From Neisseriales bacterium (GTDB lineage Bacteria > Pseudomonadota > Gammaproteobacteria > Burkholderiales > UBA11063): a DNA stretch of 36,342 bases. The notes below the pieces were generated by a model that made no database searches, was not told the origin of the DNA, and saw only the letters and a program-made list of their open reading frames with translations. The stretch spans positions 1 to 36,342 of the forward strand of contig SSGX01000036.1 of the NCBI GenBank assembly GCA_008017155.1. Direction: 5' to 3'. Made by a program: the position numbers and the translations under genes. Below, piece by piece: positions 31,279 to 36,342 of the stretch; position 1 is the stretch's first letter, and each line of letters opens with the position of its first letter.

Positions 31279-33687
31279 TTATGGAAAATAGATTTCATTA
31301 TATTCATAAGCGGAAGCAACAGTTGTAAAATTTCTCCACCCTTGAACGTTAATATAACCACCTGAATAATTTGTTCCGTCAAATGGATCAATAAAACTAT
31401 CTGCTAGATTAGAAGAGCCATATACATCAGCACGTAAACCATAACCTTTTTCTGCCCAGATCGCGAAACCTTTGTATCCTTCCCAATTAAGCTGAATAGG
31501 TATAAATAATTTAGTAGGATTTGGTACGTAGAGAAATAAGTAAAAATCAACAGTATTGTCAGCATTACTATACGCTTGGAACATATTTTGTTCAAACTCG
31601 TTACGCCCTTCGCTACCAAGTGTAGAATACATAAAACCACCATCAGGAATAAACTGTGCACCATCATTAGCGGTACGCTCATGAATTCGGAATGTTATCA
31701 GATGGTTCGGAGTATAACCCCCAGGTCCCCAATTAGGATCAGAGTAACTTAGCATAACGAAACCTGCCTCAGAATATGAATAAGGATAAGGTACAGGTCC
31801 ACTAGGTGTAATCGCAGCAGCATTCGGGCTAATGAGAGGATTAATGCTTTCATTTACTTCCCAGTCCTGATAGTTATCCATTACAAATTTATTTTGTGTA
31901 GTGTCTATGTGATAGATGCCACCGGGTAAAAGAGGGCGCGGTGTTACGGTTTGACCGTTACAAATCCCACCAACAGTAATTGAATCATAACTCTCGTTCT
32001 TATATGTAACTTGGCTTGGGAATACCTTTGTTTTTGTAAACTCAGATGAAATATAGCATGTAGAGTTTGTTGACTCGACTGTAATATTCATATTCACAAG
32101 GTCTTGATGTTCCGTAAATGTATTATTTTGGACAAAACTTAACATTTTATTCAGTCTACTTTGTGTATCACTTTCAATTATGTTTGGAACTTCTGCCCAT
32201 GTTATACCACTTCCACTACCATTACTAAAACCATTTCCGAATTTAGCTGGGTTTTGGGAGCTATTTATAGCTTGAGCTTCATCTAGCATTCTAACTTTAG
32301 CCTCTTCAATAAGTCCAGATATATAAGAACTAGTATAAATTGCTTGCATATTACACGTATCTGTTGTTTCAATAATATCACCTGGTCCTGAAGGGTTAAC
32401 AATTTTAGAAGGGTCTGCACAGGTTATTTGTAGAAGATCAGATACTCCTTGTATTGTTGTATCATCAGTTATCATGCTGATATTTAGGTTCTGATCGGAT
32501 ATTTCGCTGATTAAGCCGCCATTACCATTAGTTCCAGGAGCAAATAAACTATCTGATGCCCCAGCTGATTGATAAAGTTTATCAATACCACCATTATGAT
32601 TTACGTAGTCAAGGATTGAGCTTTCCCCAGTTTGGGTAAGAAAATTTTTATACTTATTATTATATGCTTCCTCTATATCGTACAGCTTACCTAGCTGGTT
32701 ATTACTTTGGTCTGTGTATACGATAATAGAAATAGCTCTCAATGAGTCAAGATTTGTTCCTAATGCACTTATTGAACTTTGAATTGATTTTAGTTGCTCA
32801 CTAATATTATTAAGTATTGTTAAATAAGGATTTGATGAACTGGAAGGACATGCAGTATCAAAAATTAACTTTCCTAGATTCAGAAATGAACCAACTTCAA
32901 GCCCAGCTAAGGAAGCTAATGGAGAGATAAAGTTAAACATAGTGTCAATTGTACTAGTTCCATATCCATTTACAGAGCATGAATCTAATGACACTAAACG
33001 AGACTGTGGCGGTGTATATGCCGGAGGTATCGGCAATATTGCAGTAATCTTTGCTGCGAAGTTATTAGTCATTTGTTGATAAAAGTCTTGCTCATTTTTG
33101 ATTTTACCATTTATTAGTTGTTGATGATAATAGTCACCTAATGTCGCAAATATACCTGTATTATTTGAGTTATTAATTGCAAAAAAACTATTCAGTTGGC
33201 TTAATACTGTAGCTGGTGTTGACTTCTCAAATGCAACTAATTGTTGGAATAAATTAGCACCCATAATTGTACTATTTGCATAAGCAGTCATATATTTGAA
33301 TGAGCCAGTGTTATTATCTAAATTAGTTATACCAATTAATTGATTATTATTATCATAAAATTTGGTTGTCATACTACTTGAGGTAATTAATTTATTTATT
33401 CCTGCATCACAGTTTTGACCTACAGCGCATTGTAATCCTGTAGTTGAGTTTAAAATAACAGCACCAGACTCAGATAAAATTTGAAAGTGGTCTATTACTG
33501 AACCAGAGTGATTTACTACTTGTAGTGCATTTTGTGACTGTATTGTAGTTCCATTACTTCCATTATTTGTTGATGTTGATTGTGTTTCTCCACTCCCACC
33601 ACCAACACATCCAGCTAAAAGACTACCACAGACTAATAGAGTGGACAGCTTTTTAATATTAATATTATTATTTAACTTCGATTTCAT
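31279..33687 (-). CDS. large two-part lipoprotein with shared C-terminal domain
   Basis: An 802-aa lipoprotein: MKSKLNNNINIKKLSTLLVC then LLAGC (Cys27), a Ser/Asn/Thr-rich spacer, and a long N-terminal part that looks largely alpha-helical, including a coiled-coil-like stretch around residues 290-330 (ISEQLKSIQSSISALGTNLD). The last 215 residues (from about 587: GGIYHIDTTQNKFVMDNYQD, INPLISPN, LGSEGRNEFEQ, KLFIPIQLNWEGYKGFAIW, GLRADVYG) are homologous to the C-terminal two thirds of the protein at 35266. The different N-terminal part attached to a common C-terminal domain suggests a modular exported protein; a pore-forming or toxin-like role is only a possibility. AAGG lies upstream of the ATG. 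Its leader is a 156-bp repeat shared with the other gene. Confidence 0.8.
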   Translation of the reverse strand: MKSKLNNNINIKKLSTLLVCGSLLAGCVGGGSGETQSTSTNNGSNGTTIQSQNALQVVNHSGSVIDHFQILSESGAVILNSTTGLQCAVGQNCDAGINKLITSSSMTTKFYDNNNQLIGITNLDNNTGSFKYMTAYANSTIMGANLFQQLVAFEKSTPATVLSQLNSFFAINNSNNTGIFATLGDYYHQQLINGKIKNEQDFYQQMTNNFAAKITAILPIPPAYTPPQSRLVSLDSCSVNGYGTSTIDTMFNFISPLASLAGLEVGSFLNLGKLIFDTACPSSSSNPYLTILNNISEQLKSIQSSISALGTNLDSLRAISIIVYTDQSNNQLGKLYDIEEAYNNKYKNFLTQTGESSILDYVNHNGGIDKLYQSAGASDSLFAPGTNGNGGLISEISDQNLNISMITDDTTIQGVSDLLQITCADPSKIVNPSGPGDIIETTDTCNMQAIYTSSYISGLIEEAKVRMLDEAQAINSSQNPAKFGNGFSNGSGSGITWAEVPNIIESDTQSRLNKMLSFVQNNTFTEHQDLVNMNITVESTNSTCYISSEFTKTKVFPSQVTYKNESYDSITVGGICNGQTVTPRPLLPGGIYHIDTTQNKFVMDNYQDWEVNESINPLISPNAAAITPSGPVPYPYSYSEAGFVMLSYSDPNWGPGGYTPNHLITFRIHERTANDGAQFIPDGGFMYSTLGSEGRNEFEQNMFQAYSNADNTVDFYLFLYVPNPTKLFIPIQLNWEGYKGFAIWAEKGYGLRADVYGSSNLADSFIDPFDGTNYSGGYINVQGWRNFTTVASAYEYNEIYFP

Positions 33688-33819
33688 GTTATGACCTTTT
33701 TTTATTCTTTATAAAGTTAATTTTTATTTTTTTTGATTTTTCAATTGCTATGATTGAAGTCTCGATAGTAAATCTTGCATAACTATTCATCTAGAATTGC
33801 TAAAAATGATTAGACAATA
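33664..33819 (-). repeat. 156-bp direct repeat: signal start plus leader, copy 1
   Basis: Bases 33664-33819 match 36187-36342 (offset 2523) with a single mismatch (33676). The repeat covers the first eight codons (MKSKLNNN), the ribosome site AAGG and about 130 bp of upstream DNA, that is, the whole promoter/leader. The match continues to the window end, so it may be longer. Confidence 0.93.
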
Positions 33820-33951
33820 GGAATATAGCAGTTCAATATGATGTATTTATTACAAATACACTATGGTTTGAACAGTTCAAGTTTACTTAAATAACTAGAT
33901 TATGATATTTATATTTTGAAGTATAAATATCAATTAAGAATTAGAGAAGGT

Positions 33952-34371
33952 CTAGGGGATATTTTCGAATGCTTTGGTTACAGTTTGATATAACTTAAAT
34001 TTGCTTAAGTATGAAGGAGCATTATTATTGATAGAAAAATTTAACTTGATCGGATTTTTTAGCAATACTAATATTGCTGTGAAGACAAATAGGAGAATTT
34101 TTAACATCACAAGAACATCTACAGTACTGCGTAACAAAATATCAAAAATTATGTAGAAATGTCCAGAGAGGTAAAAATGCTTTAATGTTAAATATTTTAG
34201 TTTTAGTGTTGATAATATAAGATTAAAATGTTGACTATAATCAATCGTTTCGATTTCTAGATAATCAAAATAATAATAAAGCTCACTATTTAAATAAAGA
34301 GAAACCATATATATAAGTATCATTAGTTCTTTACGAACTGATGCTATTTTGGTTTCAAATTTATTTAACAT
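33952..34371 (-). CDS. hypothetical hydrophobic protein
   Basis: A 139-aa protein that I do not recognise. It is rich in Leu, Ile, Phe and Tyr, with a first hydrophobic patch (ELMILIYMVSLYLNSELYYY) and a clear transmembrane-like segment (VDVLVMLKILLFVFTAILVL) before a polar tail. AAGAA lies 6 bases before the ATG. It has no terminator of its own and sits between the two related lipoproteins on the same strand. It may encode a small membrane protein linked to them, or may be a relic; composition alone does not settle it. Confidence 0.45.
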   Translation of the reverse strand: MLNKFETKIASVRKELMILIYMVSLYLNSELYYYFDYLEIETIDYSQHFNLILSTLKLKYLTLKHFYLSGHFYIIFDILLRSTVDVLVMLKILLFVFTAILVLLKNPIKLNFSINNNAPSYLSKFKLYQTVTKAFENIP

Positions 34372-34912
34372 TATATTTCTTTGCTACAAAACGATTAATT
34401 ATTAACATCATGAACTAATCAAACTAGCTGATATTTAGTAGTTTTTAGATTTGATATTAAGGTTAAAAATTTAGTTTCGTTATTATAGCAATCGATAAAT
34501 TTTATCAGTAGTGAATTTTGGAAAGTACGAATAAGATAATGGAAATGACAAATCAAACCAGTATATTATTTGAGCAATTTTTTGAAAAATAATCATTATT
34601 AATTAAATTAACAACGTTCCTGCATACATTCATGAATAAAATCTATCAATAGTTGGGGCACTAGAGAGATTTTTTATCTTTTCTGAACAGGCTTTTAAAC
34701 TTTTAGCTTCACTTATCTTTAAACTATTTTGTGAGATTTTTGAGTTAATAAATACATTTTTAGTTAAATACTCTTACTTTATGTAATCTCAGAATACTTT
34801 ACTAAGTAGGTTTAGCTATATATAAGTATATGTAATCGGTAAATTTATAAATTAGTATTTTCTGAGCCATATAGAGTCCCGCTAAAAGAAATAATTCTCA
34901 CGATAGGGTAAC
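34372..34912. other. spacer upstream of the transposase remnant
   Basis: A+T-rich with no intact gene. Around 34864-34912 there are faint traces of the N-terminal part of the adjacent TnpA relic in broken frames (EPYRVPLKE-like), too weak to annotate. Nothing else is visible. Confidence 0.35.
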
Positions 34913-35218
34913 GATTATAATATTGAGACTGTAGAATTGGAAATTCCGACGGAATATAATACACATGATTGCGAGAAGTGAGCCCAAAGTTTGTCCATCT
35001 CAAATAATGCAAATAATAAAGAGCATATCAGCTCGTGAATTCTTCAGGTTGTATTCAGATATAAAAAGGGAATATTTTGGAGTAAATTATGGACACAAAG
35101 CTATTTTGTAAAAACTATTGGTAATGCAACTGAAGATACTATTTGTGAGTATGCGAGGAACCAACTAAATGATATGAGTGGGGCTGAGGAATTAAGTCAG
35201 CAGCTAGAGCAGTCGTGA
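34913..35218 (+). pseudogene. tnpA: IS200/IS605-family TnpA transposase remnant
   Basis: Three consecutive frames join into one TnpA-like C-terminal protein: DYNIETVELEIPTEY (34913-34957), then, after one extra base at 34958, IHMIARSEPKVCPSQIMQII with KSISAREFFRLYSDIKREYF, then, after one missing base near 35092, KLWTQSYFVKTIGNATEDTI with CEYARNQLNDMSGAEELS to TGA 35216-35218. The pattern is that of Y1 HUH transposases (single-strand DNA transposition). The HUH motif is expected as EHIHM; here its first His is Tyr and the frame is broken there, so the enzyme is dead. The presumed catalytic Tyr (EYARNQ) survives. The N-terminal third is lost. It is read on the strand opposite to its neighbours. 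No TnpB is visible. Confidence 0.85.
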
Positions 35219-35219
35219 A

Positions 35220-35247
35220 AACTCGGTCGCTTGCGGCCGAGTTTTTT
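35220..35247. terminator. bidirectional terminator-like hairpin
   Basis: AACTCGG (35220-35226) and CCGAGTT (35237-35243) pair, with inner CGC / GCG extending the stem, followed by TTTTT. It directly follows the TnpA stop and precedes (minus strand) the lipoprotein gene ending at 35266. It may be the right-end hairpin of the old IS200-type element, reused as a terminator. Confidence 0.85.
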
Positions 35248-35265
35248 TATAATAAAAGTCTAGCT

Positions 35266-36210
35266 TTATTCCCAGCCATCTATAGTTAACTGATTTGAAT
35301 AATTCCAGCAAAAACCTTGCCAGTAGCCATTATTTGGCATTATAATATGTCCACCGTCATAGTCATTGCTTGCAAAGCTGAATGTATCAATATATGGGCA
35401 GTGATCATTATTTGGATCATTGCTGGTAGCATCTCCATAATGATCTGCACGAACACCGTTTGTTGAGTTCCATATAGTGAAAGTTTTATAGCCATTATAA
35501 TTAACCTGAAGGGGAATATAAAGTCTTGTAGGAGGGATATTATTTATTGAAATATATCCTGTTTGATCACTACCACCAGTGACACCAGGGGTACCTGTGC
35601 AGGTAAGTTTGGATATTTTAGTTGCTAGTTCATTACGCCCTTGCGCTACTAAGCTATTTTCTATTGATTGTAGGTTATCGTTGTCTGGACATTGTAAATG
35701 ATAATTGTATTGTTGCTCGCCTATTGTATATGTTAAATTAAATGTACTATTTAATACACTAGAATTAGGTGCGATAAGTGGATTTATAGTAGGATCAATT
35801 TCCCATTGATCAGCATTGTCCATTACGATACCCGCGGTAGGATCTACATGATATTGACCACCAACAAGAACTGTACGCGAGTAATAGTTCGTACCATCAA
35901 TGTAGAAACTTATATTATATCCATCTAAGTTTGAAGGATCATTTCGGTAACCATAATAATTCGTCATTGTTATGAGTGAAACTCTTGAGTCTTGATTGGG
36001 TACTAAAGTTAAACTAATATTTGATTTTTTAAGTATTGCAATAAAAGATTCAACAGGACCTGACTCTTGGATCATTGATTTCGCTCCTGAGGTTTGCTGC
36101 GTGGTACTTGTTTTAGCAGGACTACCACCCGAGTTACAGGCAGCTATAATGCCGCTTAATAAAGTAACTAATAGGTATGATTTAAGATTATTATTTAATT
36201 TCGATTTCAT
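35266..36210 (-). CDS. lipoprotein sharing the C-terminal domain of the 802-aa protein
   Basis: A 314-aa lipoprotein: MKSKLNNNLKSYLLVTLLSG then IIAAC (Cys25). After a short Ser/Thr-rich linker and an N-terminal segment without the helical region, it holds the same C-terminal domain (from about residue 117: GGQYHVDPTAGIVMDNADQW, INPLIAPNSS, QGRNELATK, RLYIPLQVNYNGYKTFTIW, VRADHYGD). Cysteines (HLQCPDNDN, KLTCTG, DHCPY, GFCWNY) could form disulfides. It shares an almost identical leader with the gene at 31279, so the two should be co-regulated. It can be read as a short paralogue or as the C-terminal module on its own. Function unknown. Confidence 0.8.
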   Translation of the reverse strand: MKSKLNNNLKSYLLVTLLSGIIAACNSGGSPAKTSTTQQTSGAKSMIQESGPVESFIAILKKSNISLTLVPNQDSRVSLITMTNYYGYRNDPSNLDGYNISFYIDGTNYYSRTVLVGGQYHVDPTAGIVMDNADQWEIDPTINPLIAPNSSVLNSTFNLTYTIGEQQYNYHLQCPDNDNLQSIENSLVAQGRNELATKISKLTCTGTPGVTGGSDQTGYISINNIPPTRLYIPLQVNYNGYKTFTIWNSTNGVRADHYGDATSNDPNNDHCPYIDTFSFASNDYDGGHIIMPNNGYWQGFCWNYSNQLTIDGWE

Positions 36211-36342
36211 GTTATGACCTTTTTTTATTCTTTATAAAGTTAATTTTTATTTTTTTTGATTTTTCAATTGCTATGATTGAAGTCTCGATAGTAAATCTTG
36301 CATAACTATTCATCTAGAATTGCTAAAAATGATTAGACAATA
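36187..36342 (-). repeat. 156-bp direct repeat: signal start plus leader, copy 2
   Basis: Second copy of 33664-33819, running to the window end with one mismatch. It is the promoter/leader and first codons of the 314-aa lipoprotein gene. Confidence 0.93.

Noticed and set aside
34620-34770. Minus-strand frame of about 47 codons ending near 34634
   Set aside because: No start codon with a ribosome site and no recognisable similarity; an open frame of that size is expected by chance in A+T-rich DNA only occasionally, but nothing supports it.
1-36342. CRISPR array, tRNA gene or prophage
   Set aside because: No regularly spaced short repeats, cloverleaf sequences or phage structural genes were seen on either strand.

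Overview
The window is A+T-rich bacterial DNA that looks betaproteobacterial. The best phylogenetic evidence is the 5S rRNA gene at the left edge, whose internal stretch AACAGGACAGTGAAACG followed by GCCGATGATAGTG is of the betaproteobacterial 5S type. The many lipoprotein signal peptides and outer-membrane beta-barrels confirm a Gram-negative cell. A low-GC relative of the Neisseriales (for example an Aquella-like organism) would fit, but that is a guess from memory, not a computed placement.

Region 1 (1-5160): the end of an rRNA operon (5S plus terminator), then a LysR-type regulator transcribed divergently from a large secreted GH18 chitinase lipoprotein. A perfect 12+12 bp palindrome lies between them and is the obvious LysR operator. 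Region 2 (5160-14673): a PAS-LuxR-type regulator, an OprD-like porin, a prolyl-oligopeptidase-like lipoprotein, an ABC-F ATPase, and three more paralogues of the same PAS-LuxR regulator family (four in the window). Region 3 (14674-17060): a small basic possible DNA-binding protein, an orphan terminator that may end an sRNA, an uncharacterised lipoprotein and a tiny lipoprotein.

Region 4 (17240-30390) is the most unusual part. Four very large lipoproteins (about 890-1040 aa) share a signal peptide, a conserved N-terminal domain and serial Cys-pair Ig-like repeats. They are interleaved with one small outer-membrane beta-barrel. Three transcription units start from copies of the same 100-150 bp promoter block, which has a CCCC-AAATATTT-GGG palindrome, a -35/-10 pair and flanking CGGG/CCCG arms. 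Two of the lipoproteins are about 98% identical in DNA over the first 806 bp and then diverge abruptly, which indicates recombination or gene conversion. The last unit also has a long leader hairpin and a 29-codon upstream reading frame overlapping the lipoprotein start. I read this as a multi-copy, mosaic surface-lipoprotein locus of unknown function.

Region 5 (30457-36342), minus strand: a small lipoprotein and two further large lipoproteins that share a C-terminal domain and a near-identical 156 bp leader (one mismatch) but have different N-terminal parts. Between the two lies a small unknown gene and, on the plus strand, a decayed IS200/IS605 TnpA gene with two compensating frameshifts. 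The second leader copy runs off the window end, so the array may continue.
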